Positions 17,038 to 25,152 of a stretch of DNA of 64,000 nucleotides are shown in pieces; the first letter of the stretch is position 1; every line of letters starts with the position of its first letter. This stretch comes from Glacieibacterium frigidum. GTDB taxonomy: Bacteria > Pseudomonadota > Alphaproteobacteria > Sphingomonadales > Sphingomonadaceae. Position numbers and translations under genes: made by a program. The stretch spans positions 62,001 through 126,000 of the forward strand of contig NZ_VJWA01000001.1 in the NCBI RefSeq assembly GCF_007097155.1, in the 5' to 3' direction. Below the pieces are notes generated by a model. It searched no databases. It was given only the letters and a program-made list of their open reading frames with translations, and was not told the DNA's origin.

Positions 17038-18207
17038 CTAATTGCCGAACGATGGCGGCAGCGAGCCACCCGCCGCATCGTCGTCGATCAGGGCGCGACC
17101 CGCTGCGGCAATGTCGTTGCAGCCGGTCAGGATCATCGCCACCCGCAGCTCCGACTGGAACCGGTCGATCATCGCCTCGACGCCGCGCTGGCCGGCAGCC
17201 GCCAGCGCAAAGGCCCAGCTGCGGCCGACCATGACCGCCGATGCCCCGAGCGCGACGGCCTTGAGGACATCGAGCCCGGAGCGAATGCCGCCGTCCATCA
17301 GGATCGTCGCCCGGCCCCCGACCCGATCGACGATCGCCGGCAAGGCCGCAATCGATGACCGCACCCCGTCGAGCTGGCGGCCGCCATGGTTCGAAACGAC
17401 GATGCCGTCGGCACCGTGATCGATGGCCTGCCCCGCGTCGTCGCCATCGAGGATGCCCTTGATCACGATGGTGCCCGGCCAGAGGCTGCGGACCCAGGCC
17501 AGATCGGCCCAGCTGACGCCGGGATCGAAATTCTCGCCGACCCAGGCCCATTGGTCACCGAGTCCTGCCCCGGGTGCCATCGCCCGCGCAAAGTTTCCGA
17601 AGGCGTGCGGGCGGCCACGCGTATGGACGTTCCATAGCCAGCCCGGGCGCGCCAGACCCTGTACGGCCTGGCGCGCCAGGCCGCGCATGCCGGGGTCGAG
17701 CAGTCCCGACCGCCGGTCCCGGTAGCGGGTGCCGGCGACCGGCAGATCGACGGTGAAGACCAGCACCCGCACGCCGCAACTCCAGGCGCGCGCGATGAGG
17801 TCGGCCATGTAGCCACGGTCGCGGATCATGTAGAGCTGAAACCAGGGCGGCGCCGTGACCGCGGCCCGGACCTCCTCGATGCTGCAGATCGACAGGCTCG
17901 ACAGGCATGATTGCAGCTGCCGGCTTTCCGCAGCGCGCGCCGCCTGAACCTCGCCGCGGCGCGCATACATGCCGGCAAACCCCACGGGCGCCAGGATGAC
18001 AGGCAGCGCCATGGCCTCGCCGAACAGCGTCACCCCCAAGTCGAGCTTCGAGCCATCGACCATCACGCGTTGCCGAAGCGCGAGCGTCTCGATGTCACCG
18101 ACATTGCGCCGCAGAGTCGTCTCGGCATAGGAGCCGCCGTCGATATAATCGAACAGCATCCGCGGCAGCCGGCGCTGCGCCTTCCGCCGATCATCGTCGA
18201 AACTCAT
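17038..18207 (-). CDS. FMN-dependent alpha-hydroxy-acid oxidizing protein (LldD/mandelate dehydrogenase type)
   Basis: A 389-aa (S)-2-hydroxyacid dehydrogenase-family TIM barrel. Visible landmarks are LPRMLFDYIDGGSYAE at the N-terminus, PVILAPVGFAGMYARRGE, SLSSLSICSIEEV, WFQLYMIRDRGYM, the lysine/histidine active-site strand TIVIKGILDGDDA, VSNHGGRQLDG (catalytic His) and the FMN-phosphate motif DGGIRSGLDVLKA. It oxidises an L-2-hydroxy acid (lactate, mandelate, aryl-lactate) to the 2-keto acid. The start at 18207 lies one nucleotide from the SDR stop, so the two genes are coupled. Together with the keto-acid oxidoreductase downstream it forms a 2-hydroxyacid to acyl-CoA route. Confidence 0.88.
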   Translation of the reverse strand: MSFDDDRRKAQRRLPRMLFDYIDGGSYAETTLRRNVGDIETLALRQRVMVDGSKLDLGVTLFGEAMALPVILAPVGFAGMYARRGEVQAARAAESRQLQSCLSSLSICSIEEVRAAVTAPPWFQLYMIRDRGYMADLIARAWSCGVRVLVFTVDLPVAGTRYRDRRSGLLDPGMRGLARQAVQGLARPGWLWNVHTRGRPHAFGNFARAMAPGAGLGDQWAWVGENFDPGVSWADLAWVRSLWPGTIVIKGILDGDDAGQAIDHGADGIVVSNHGGRQLDGVRSSIAALPAIVDRVGGRATILMDGGIRSGLDVLKAVALGASAVMVGRSWAFALAAAGQRGVEAMIDRFQSELRVAMILTGCNDIAAAGRALIDDDAAGGSLPPSFGN

Positions 18208-18208
18208 C

Positions 18209-18964
18209 TCAGCGCCCGCCCGAAACATCCAATGTGGCGCCGTGGACATAGCTCGATGCATCGCTGATCAGGAAGAGCGCAGTTTCCGCGACTTCCTCTG
18301 CGGTGCCGGCGCGCCCCAGCGGGACGCTGGCCGATGCGGCCGAGATCGTCGCTTCGCCGCCGTGCACCGCGTGGATCGCAGTCCGGATCAGCCCCGGGCG
18401 GAGCGTGTTCACACGCATGCCGTGCGCCGGCAGGTCCTTCGCGAGCGCCAGCGTGAGGCTGTCGACGGCGCCCTTGCTCGCGGCATAATGCGTTTCGTTC
18501 GGCATGCCCCCGTGCCGCGCTGCCGCCGAGGACATGTTGACGATGGCACCGCCTCTCCCGCCATTCTGCACCGACATGTGCTTTACGGCCGCCCCGACGC
18601 TGTAGAAAATGCTGAAGACGTTGTTGCGAAAGACATCGGAAAGGTGGTCGGTATCGACCTCCGCGATGGCGCGGGGCGCCCCGATGACGCCGGCATTGTT
18701 GATCACGGCGTCGATGCGGCCGAAGTGCGCCATGGTTCGGTCGAAGGCCGCAAAGACCGCGTCGCGCTCGCCCATATCGGCTTGCAGGGCCAGCACGTCC
18801 GCGCCAGCCTGGGCGGCGTCCCGCTGCGCGCGCTCGGCGGCGCCGCTGTCGCTGCGGTAGGTGAAGGCGACGTCATAGCCACGGGCCGCGGCAAGCAGCA
18901 CGATCGCGCGGCCGATCCCTTGCCCGCCCCCAGTGACGACGAGGACGGGGCGCGAACCGCTCAT
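18209..18964 (-). CDS. SDR family NAD(P)-dependent oxidoreductase
   Basis: A 251-aa classical short-chain dehydrogenase. It has the TGGGQGIGRA cofactor loop near the N-terminus, the NNAGVIG motif, catalytic Ser in VNMSSAAARHGG, and YAASKGAVDSL (Tyr-x-x-x-Lys). It ends YVHGATLDVSGGR. The GGAG Shine-Dalgarno places the start at 18964. It is the first gene of the minus-strand catabolic cluster and is divergent from the LysR regulator, so it is the likely first regulated gene. It probably interconverts a hydroxyl and a keto group in the pathway; the direction and substrate are not visible. Confidence 0.9.
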   Translation of the reverse strand: MSGSRPVLVVTGGGQGIGRAIVLLAAARGYDVAFTYRSDSGAAERAQRDAAQAGADVLALQADMGERDAVFAAFDRTMAHFGRIDAVINNAGVIGAPRAIAEVDTDHLSDVFRNNVFSIFYSVGAAVKHMSVQNGGRGGAIVNMSSAAARHGGMPNETHYAASKGAVDSLTLALAKDLPAHGMRVNTLRPGLIRTAIHAVHGGEATISAASASVPLGRAGTAEEVAETALFLISDASSYVHGATLDVSGGR

Positions 18965-19092
18965 CCGCCTGCTCCGGGACACAAGGAGCCGCGCATCCGC
19001 GCCCCGCCCAGCGATGAGATCACGACCTCCGGGATTTTCCTGATCATGGCTGCGGACGCTAGGGTGCGGGCGCGCGGTTATCCAATGCGCGA

Positions 19093-19126
19093 CGGGCATA
19101 AGGCCTATCTGGCGTGGTTATGCCCG
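19093..19126. promoter_or_regulatory. perfect 9-bp inverted repeat in the SDR-lysR divergent promoter region
   Basis: CGGGCATAA (19093-19101) and TTATGCCCG (19118-19126) are perfect reverse complements with a 16-nt spacer. The spacer begins with the near-palindrome ATAAGGCCTAT, shared with the left arm. The element lies 49 nt before the lysR ATG, in the shared divergent promoter region. LysR-type regulators usually bind such AT-flanked dyads next to their own promoter, so this is the best candidate binding site. Confidence 0.6.
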
Positions 19127-19174
19127 GCATGATAGCAATCGTCCCTGCCGCTACCGGTTCGGCATAGGACGGCG

Positions 19175-20092
19175 ATGGATATCCAGCATCTCAAGTCATT
19201 CCTCGAAATCGCGAAACACCGGGGCTTCAATCGCGCGGCGATCCATCTCAACATTGCCCAGTCGGCGCTCAGCCGGCAGATCAAGCAGCTCGAACACGAG
19301 CTTGGCGTGGAATTGTTCGAGCGCAACGGGCGCGGCGTCCAGACCACCCCGGCCGGCGAGCGCATGCTCGTCCATGCCGAGCTCATCCTGAAGCATATCC
19401 GCCAAGCGCGCGAAGAGATCATCGCCGAAAGCGACCAGCCGCGTGGCGAACTGAATATCGGTTTCCCGCACTCGCTCGAGCAGGCGATCGGGGTGCCGCT
19501 GCTGAGCGAATTCATAGGCCGCTACCGCGATGTCCAGATTACCAGCTTTACCGGCACCAGCATCGAACTGCGCGAGCGGCTGCTGGTCGGCATGATCGAC
19601 CTGGCCGTCATCGGCGTCCTGGAACCCGAGACCATTCTCGAATCGCACAGCTTCTTCCGCGATCCGCTCTATCTCGTCGGCCCGCCCGGATGGGCCGAGG
19701 GAAACGATGATCCGGTGGCGGTCGCCGATTTTGCGGATCTGCCGCTGTTGCTCACGTCACGCGGCAACAGCCTGCGCATCCTCCTCGAAAATTCCGCACA
19801 GCGCAGCAACAGCCGGCTCAACGTCGCGCTCGAAGTCAGTTCGATCCCGTTGACCGTCGCGCTCATCCAGAGCGGGACCGGCTTTGCGGTTCTGCCCTAC
19901 ACCTGCGTGCGGGACATGCTGCAGCAACGCCTCCTGTCGGCGCGCCGTCTCAAGAACCTCTCGTTCAACTGGGTGATCGTGCATTCGCGCGAGCGCCGGC
20001 TGTCGGCGGCCGGCCGCCAGATGGTGGCGATGCTGCAGAAGTTCGCGACACTCGAGCCCAGCGACGCGCACCGGTTCGACCCCGCGCTATGA
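19175..20092 (+). CDS. LysR family transcriptional regulator
   Basis: A 305-aa protein with the standard N-terminal winged HTH (MDIQHLKSFLEIAKHRGFNR, AQSALSRQIKQLEHELGVEL, LFERNGRGVQTTPAGE) and the C-terminal periplasmic-binding-like effector domain (residues about 90-300). It is transcribed away from the SDR-to-MDR cluster, with a 210-bp shared promoter region that holds a perfect inverted repeat. It converges with the MFS gene, and the two overlap by 6 nt tail-to-tail at 20087-20092. It is the likely activator of the whole catabolic island; the effector is presumably a pathway intermediate. Confidence 0.93.
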   Translation: MDIQHLKSFLEIAKHRGFNRAAIHLNIAQSALSRQIKQLEHELGVELFERNGRGVQTTPAGERMLVHAELILKHIRQAREEIIAESDQPRGELNIGFPHSLEQAIGVPLLSEFIGRYRDVQITSFTGTSIELRERLLVGMIDLAVIGVLEPETILESHSFFRDPLYLVGPPGWAEGNDDPVAVADFADLPLLLTSRGNSLRILLENSAQRSNSRLNVALEVSSIPLTVALIQSGTGFAVLPYTCVRDMLQQRLLSARRLKNLSFNWVIVHSRERRLSAAGRQMVAMLQKFATLEPSDAHRFDPAL

Positions 20093-21499
20093 CTTGCCGT
20101 CCGCAGCGGGATCCTCGAGCGCCAGCCGACGCCCGTGCGTCTCGATGCCGAGAAAGGTGAAGGCAAGGCCGACGACCAGCCCGCAAGCGGCGAGAAACAG
20201 AAAGCCCGGGACCACCGCGCTCTTCGTCGCGGCCGGCGTGACCACATTGTTTGCACCCGCGATCAGGGCCAGGACCAGCGGCCCGATGATGCGACCGGCA
20301 CCGTTCGCCGCCTGGCCGAGCCCGGTCCCGCGTGCCGCCAGCCGGGCCGGGAACAGCTCGGTCGGCATCGGCCCCAGGTTGACCGCACCGCCGTCGAAAA
20401 ACACTGCGCCGACGATCAGGCAGATGAGCAGCAAGGGCAGCGCGCCGACCAGGGCATCGCTGCTGAACGCCGCCGCTCCCAGGGCCAGCGCGATGCCGAA
20501 GCCGATGAGCTGACCGGCGCGGCGCCGTCCGATGAACTGCGGAACGACCGAGAAGGCGATGCGACCGGCGATGCCGGCGAGGCCGACCATAACGAACATG
20601 CCGGCCGCCTCGCTCGGGGTCACGCCGAGCACCAGCGAGAGGATCGTCGGTCCCCAGAGATAGACGCCGTAGCTTGCGGCGCTGAACCCGACCCACATCA
20701 GCACGACGAACCAGAACCGCCGCGGGTCTGCATAGATGTCGGACCAGCGGGACGCATCGACCCTTGAGTCGAGCTTTGCCGGGGCGGGAGGCAGCGCGGG
20801 CTGGCGAAGCTGATGCGCAGCGACGGCATGCGCCTCCCTGGCGCGGCCACGGACGACCAGCCACCGGACCGACTCCGGCACGAAGAACATGCAGGGGATC
20901 AGCAGCACCAGCGGCACGAAGCCGATCATCGCAAGGCCGCGCCAGCCGATCACCGGCAGCATGGTCGACGATAGCGCCGCAGCCGCAAGAATGCCGAAAC
21001 TGACCGGTACGATCATAGCGCTGGTCAGCATCGTGCGGACGCGCGTCGGGGTGATCTCCACCGCGATCGTGATCGATGCCAGCGTCGCGCCGGAAATGCC
21101 GAACCCCGCGAGGAAGCGCAGGACCGCGAACAGCTGCCACGATCCGTCGGCAATGAAGCCGACGGCACCGCTGCTGATCGCGCAAAGCGCGACCGCGCCG
21201 ATCAGCATCGGCTTGCGCCCGAACCGATCCGAGATCGGCCCGAGCACCAGCGCGCCGACGATCGAGCCCAGTCCGGCGCTGAGCAGCACGATCGAGGTCT
21301 GGGCATAGGTCAGCTGCCAGGCCGGCCCCACGACTGAAATGACGAAGCCGACGATGAAGAAGTCGAAATAGTCGAACACCGAGACCAGCATGAGCAGGCC
21401 CACGGCAAGCCAGAAGCGATCGGTGAGCGGCGCATTGTCGATGGCGTCGAAAAACGCGTCTGCATCGGCGGCCGTCCGGGGCGGGGGCGTCGCGGTCAT
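20087..21499 (-). CDS. MFS transporter (aromatic/organic-acid symporter type)
   Basis: A 470-aa protein with twelve predicted membrane helices. It has the MFS signature between helices 2 and 3 (GPISDRFGRKPMLIG) and a long cytoplasmic loop in the middle (residues about 220-260). The first helix reads FDYFDFFIVGFVISV. The pattern fits the sugar/organic acid:H+ symporters (AAHS/MHS-like). It should carry the cluster's acid substrate across the inner membrane. The start at 21499 overlaps the stop of the CocE hydrolase gene (ATGA), so hydrolase and transporter are translated as a unit. Confidence 0.88.
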   Translation of the reverse strand: MTATPPPRTAADADAFFDAIDNAPLTDRFWLAVGLLMLVSVFDYFDFFIVGFVISVVGPAWQLTYAQTSIVLLSAGLGSIVGALVLGPISDRFGRKPMLIGAVALCAISSGAVGFIADGSWQLFAVLRFLAGFGISGATLASITIAVEITPTRVRTMLTSAMIVPVSFGILAAAALSSTMLPVIGWRGLAMIGFVPLVLLIPCMFFVPESVRWLVVRGRAREAHAVAAHQLRQPALPPAPAKLDSRVDASRWSDIYADPRRFWFVVLMWVGFSAASYGVYLWGPTILSLVLGVTPSEAAGMFVMVGLAGIAGRIAFSVVPQFIGRRRAGQLIGFGIALALGAAAFSSDALVGALPLLLICLIVGAVFFDGGAVNLGPMPTELFPARLAARGTGLGQAANGAGRIIGPLVLALIAGANNVVTPAATKSAVVPGFLFLAACGLVVGLAFTFLGIETHGRRLALEDPAADGKS

Positions 21500-23265
21500 G
21501 CGCCTGCCGCCGCGGGAATGACGGGCAGCAGGACATAAGGCCGGGCACCGTCGTCGAAGTGCAGCGTGGTGGTGCCGCCGAAGACATCGACCGGCCGGTC
21601 GGCCGGGTCGTTGTGCGTGAACGGCCCGCAACCCTTCATGGCGAACTTCATGTTGGAGAGTCCGGACGGCGCCTCGTCATGCTCGAAATCGCGGCCCAGG
21701 ATCGACAGCGCCAGCCGGTGGCCCGCGGGCACGACGATCGAGGTCGGCCAGATCTCGATATCGAGATCGACCGGCACGTCCGGTGTCAGCAGCTCGTCCT
21801 CGTCATGGGCGTGATAGGGGCGATAAACTTCGCTCAGCTCGGGAACCAGCTTGCGCCGCGACGCGCGCAGCCAGCCTTGCGCGACCGGCGTCTTGGGGTC
21901 GAGCGCGCCGCGAAACAGCACCTCCTTCCCGGCTGGATCGAAGACGCGCAGCACGAGAAACAGGTCGGCATTCTCGGTGCTCGACGAAATCCTGAACTTG
22001 GCGGCCGACGGGCCGGTTATTTCCATCGGCGCGGCGAGCGGCGGCGTCGTGAAGTGCAACCCCTTGCCCAAGGCTTCGAACGCCAGCCGCTTCGGGGCGC
22101 CGCTGTCCGGCTCGTCGACCACCAGCCCGCCATCGGCGTGAAGATAGAATTTGGTCCAGTTGGTTCGTGCCAGCGGCCACTCCTGCTCCATTCGCTGGAC
22201 GAACGTGTCGCCGGGATGGCGGATTTGCAGCTGAACCCGCGGTTGCTTGAGCCAGCCGGTCGGCTCGCCCTTCAGGAAATGCCCGAAGAAGCGCTTCTGC
22301 AGGTCGATGCCGTAATCGGTATAGAAGCTGACCCAATGCTCATAGCCGTGCATTTCGAGCCACTTCTGGCTCGATGCGGCGCGCACGAAGCCCTCGACAT
22401 TGCCGCGGGTATGCAGCGGTTGACCACCCCAGTTCCCGGCGGTGAGCAGAGGCACGATGGTTTTCGCAAAATCGGCCGACCGCTCCGCATACCACTCATC
22501 GGCGAACGGATGCTCGGCGATGAGCTTCCGGATCGGAAAGCGGTTTCGGGCAAGCTCTTCTTCCGACAGGGTGACGTCCCCGCACACCAGCTGCCCGGTC
22601 ACGGCACTGCGCGGCCCGTTGACCCCGCGGCCGTACTGCACCGTGTTCATCTGCATCTCGACGGTGTTGGCCACCATCTCGTTCAAGATGCCGGCGGTGT
22701 AGCAGCACTCGCGGTACAGGTCCGCGAACCCTTCCCAGACGCAGATCGCTGCCAGCGACGGCGGCTGATGCTTGGCGACATACCACTGGTTCTGCGCGAA
22801 ATAGGATATGCCGTTCATCCCGACCTTGCCGCTGCTCCAGTCCTGAACCGCGGCCCATTCGATGCAGTCGTACAGATCGCGGATCTCGCGCGCCGACTGG
22901 GAATCGAAATAGCCCGGCGAGCGTCCCGACCCGCGCGAGTCGATCCGCAAGCAGGCGTAGCCATCCGGCACCCACTTCTCGGGATCGACGACTTCCCAGT
23001 TCTGGTACTTGTTGGTCGACCCCGCCGCGACTTCGGGGAATTTCTCGATCATGATGTTCCAGGCCGAGGGAAAGCCCTCCTGCATGGCGAGGCCCTTGCC
23101 ATAGGCACCCATGCTGAGAATGACCGGATAGCGACCCTCTTCGACCGGCAAGAACAGGTCGGCACGCAGGACTAGGCCGTCGTCCATCTCGATCGGCACA
23201 TCCCAGTAGATCCGCATCCCGTCGGCGATCGTCGGTGTGCCCGATGTCGGGTTCGCGTCAGCCAT
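21496..23265 (-). CDS. CocE/NonD family hydrolase (X-Pro dipeptidyl-peptidase/cocaine-esterase fold)
   Basis: A 589-aa serine hydrolase. The N-terminal alpha/beta-hydrolase has DGYACLRIDSRGSGRSPGYF and the nucleophile motif GMNGISYFAQNQW; the serine is kept, but the usual GxSYxG ends in Ala. The general-base region is MHGYEHWVSFYTDYG. The C-terminal jelly-roll domain ends with SIVVPAGHRLALSILGRDFE. Family members cleave esters or N-terminal amides. It has no signal peptide, so it is cytoplasmic. With the MFS transporter and LysR it makes up the second transcription unit of the island and probably releases the hydroxy or keto acid used by the first. Confidence 0.88.
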   Translation of the reverse strand: MADANPTSGTPTIADGMRIYWDVPIEMDDGLVLRADLFLPVEEGRYPVILSMGAYGKGLAMQEGFPSAWNIMIEKFPEVAAGSTNKYQNWEVVDPEKWVPDGYACLRIDSRGSGRSPGYFDSQSAREIRDLYDCIEWAAVQDWSSGKVGMNGISYFAQNQWYVAKHQPPSLAAICVWEGFADLYRECCYTAGILNEMVANTVEMQMNTVQYGRGVNGPRSAVTGQLVCGDVTLSEEELARNRFPIRKLIAEHPFADEWYAERSADFAKTIVPLLTAGNWGGQPLHTRGNVEGFVRAASSQKWLEMHGYEHWVSFYTDYGIDLQKRFFGHFLKGEPTGWLKQPRVQLQIRHPGDTFVQRMEQEWPLARTNWTKFYLHADGGLVVDEPDSGAPKRLAFEALGKGLHFTTPPLAAPMEITGPSAAKFRISSSTENADLFLVLRVFDPAGKEVLFRGALDPKTPVAQGWLRASRRKLVPELSEVYRPYHAHDEDELLTPDVPVDLDIEIWPTSIVVPAGHRLALSILGRDFEHDEAPSGLSNMKFAMKGCGPFTHNDPADRPVDVFGGTTTLHFDDGARPYVLLPVIPAAAGA

Positions 23266-23403
23266 GATCAAACACCCCAAGCGTTCCGTATTTTCTCGAT
23301 GGCTACAGGGAGGGCGTTCGACTGGCCAATGCTATTGGCCGATGAAACCAATGCCGCTCCGCGATGGGCAAGGCCCGTCACGCATTAGCCCTGGGCGCCC
23401 CAT

Positions 23404-25152
23404 TCATATATCGGCCGGAGTGTGCCCCGCCCCCGGCCTCCGGCTGCGCCGGCGTTCGAGCCACCACAGCAGCGCCGATACCAGCAGCCACCCGACGAAC
23501 CAGGGCCAGGAGGGCCCGCGGGCACCATCGTTGCTTGTGGCGCTGGGGGGAGACTGGGGCGCGGCTTGCAACTGCAGCATGGCGGTGCGGTTTTCGGCCG
23601 CTGCCAGCGCGCGGCCCGGGGTGGCGATGTGGAAGCGCCAGGCCTTGCCGCTGCTGGTAACGCTATGCCAGCCCGCCAGGCGGGGCCAATACCCCGCGCA
23701 GCCGGGGGCTGCCGGGTCGGCGAGCAGGGTCGTCGTCGCGCCGCCGGGGTCGGCGACTGTTGCCGGCAGGCTGAGGTCGCACAGTGCCAGTCGTCCGCCG
23801 GGTGGCCCGATGACCCTGGGTGGCGCGCCGGCCCGCGCGCGCGCGAGGGTTGCGAACAAGTGGCTCCACAGCCCGGCGTGGCGCTCGGCGGTGCCGGCGA
23901 GGGCGAGGATGTAGAGATCGGTGACCGGCCACAGTCCGATGCGGCCGCGGCCGCTGGCCCGCCAGGCGCCGAGCGGGGCATCGGCGGCGTCGCGGTCCAG
24001 GGTGACGGTGTCGCGCGGCAGCGGTCCGAGTTGTAGGGCAGTGGCTTCCGTCTCTCCCGCGCCAGCCAGACGGACGGGCACGACCGCCTTGCCGAGCGGC
24101 AGTCCGAGCGCCGCCCATTGCCGGCGGGTCGCATCGGGCACCGGTCCGGTGACGCGCAGCACGACGCCGAGGCCGCCGCGCACCGCCGCAAGCACGGCGC
24201 CACGCTGCTGGCCCGACAATGCCGCCCAGCTGCGTTCGTCGAGCACGAGCAGATCCTGGCGGGCCAGCGTTCCGGGATCGAGCCGGGCCGCGGCGTCGCC
24301 GATATCGAGGCCGGCGCCCGCGGCGACGCTGGCAGTGAGAACGATGCCCGCATCGGATGCCCAGCGGCGCAGATATTTGAGGTCGGGCCCCGCCGCGCCG
24401 GCGACGACGAGCACGCGCGGCGGCGCCGCGACCGTGGCATCGACCGGGACGACGACGGTTTCGACGACGGTTTTCGCCACGTCGCGGACGCGCAGGCTGA
24501 AGTCGGCAGGGCCGGCGACCCGCGCGGCGCCGGTCAGGACGAAGTCGCCGGAACGCGGCAGCACCGCGGTCGCGACCAGTGCGCCGGCCGGATCGCGCAG
24601 CTCGACACTGCCGCCGGGGACACCGCCGACGTTGCCGCCGACGCGGAAAGCGGCGCCGGGGGCGACCGCCGGAGGCAGCGCCAGCGCGTGGAGGCCCGGC
24701 GGCAGCGGTGCGGGGGCGAACTCGACTGGCAGCCCGGCGGCGACCTCGCGGTCGCGCGGCGGCAGGCCCTGGCCGATGACGCGCAGCCGGGCGGTGCCGG
24801 GGTAACGGCGCAGCGCAGTGCCGAGGTCGGGCACCCGCTCGGCGCCGGCCAGCGCCGGCGCTTCGGGCAGCGCGACCAGCGCGTCGCCCGCAGCGAGCGC
24901 ATCGAGGCGGGGGGCATCGGCCGTGGCAACGACCAGCGTGCCGGCGCTGCCGGGCACGCGCGGCGGCTGCAAGGTGAGGAATAGCAGCCCGGCGGCGACG
25001 GGTTGCAGCGCTACCAGCAGCGCCAGCCGCCACCACGGCGCGCGGTCGGCGGCGGGCGCCCGCACCTGCCACAGCGCGAGGCGCGCCCAGGCGATGGCGA
25101 CGCCGAGCGGCAGTAGCCCGGCGAGCAGCAGAGGCGGCGGCGTCGCGGTCAT
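23404..25152 (-). CDS. membrane protein of the MoxR/BatA locus, function unknown
   Basis: A 582-aa protein. Two N-terminal membrane helices (LLLAGLLPLGVAIAWARLAL and RLALLVALQPVAAGLLFLTL) are followed by a large soluble domain, extracytoplasmic by the topology. It has Rossmann-like strands (RVLVVAGAAGPDLKYLRRWA, LLVLDERSWAALSGQQRGAV, VRGGLGVVLRVTG). A third helix near the C-terminus (SWPWFVGWLLVSALLWWLE) ends in RRRSRRPG. The middle looks like a class-I glutamine-amidotransferase/ThuA-type fold seen in BatA-linked membrane proteins, but I see no convincing catalytic Cys-His. Its ATG overlaps the upstream stop (ATGA). It is the last gene of a nine-gene set and has no clear family name. Confidence 0.75.
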   Translation of the reverse strand: MTATPPPLLLAGLLPLGVAIAWARLALWQVRAPAADRAPWWRLALLVALQPVAAGLLFLTLQPPRVPGSAGTLVVATADAPRLDALAAGDALVALPEAPALAGAERVPDLGTALRRYPGTARLRVIGQGLPPRDREVAAGLPVEFAPAPLPPGLHALALPPAVAPGAAFRVGGNVGGVPGGSVELRDPAGALVATAVLPRSGDFVLTGAARVAGPADFSLRVRDVAKTVVETVVVPVDATVAAPPRVLVVAGAAGPDLKYLRRWASDAGIVLTASVAAGAGLDIGDAAARLDPGTLARQDLLVLDERSWAALSGQQRGAVLAAVRGGLGVVLRVTGPVPDATRRQWAALGLPLGKAVVPVRLAGAGETEATALQLGPLPRDTVTLDRDAADAPLGAWRASGRGRIGLWPVTDLYILALAGTAERHAGLWSHLFATLARARAGAPPRVIGPPGGRLALCDLSLPATVADPGGATTTLLADPAAPGCAGYWPRLAGWHSVTSSGKAWRFHIATPGRALAAAENRTAMLQLQAAPQSPPSATSNDGARGPSWPWFVGWLLVSALLWWLERRRSRRPGAGHTPADI

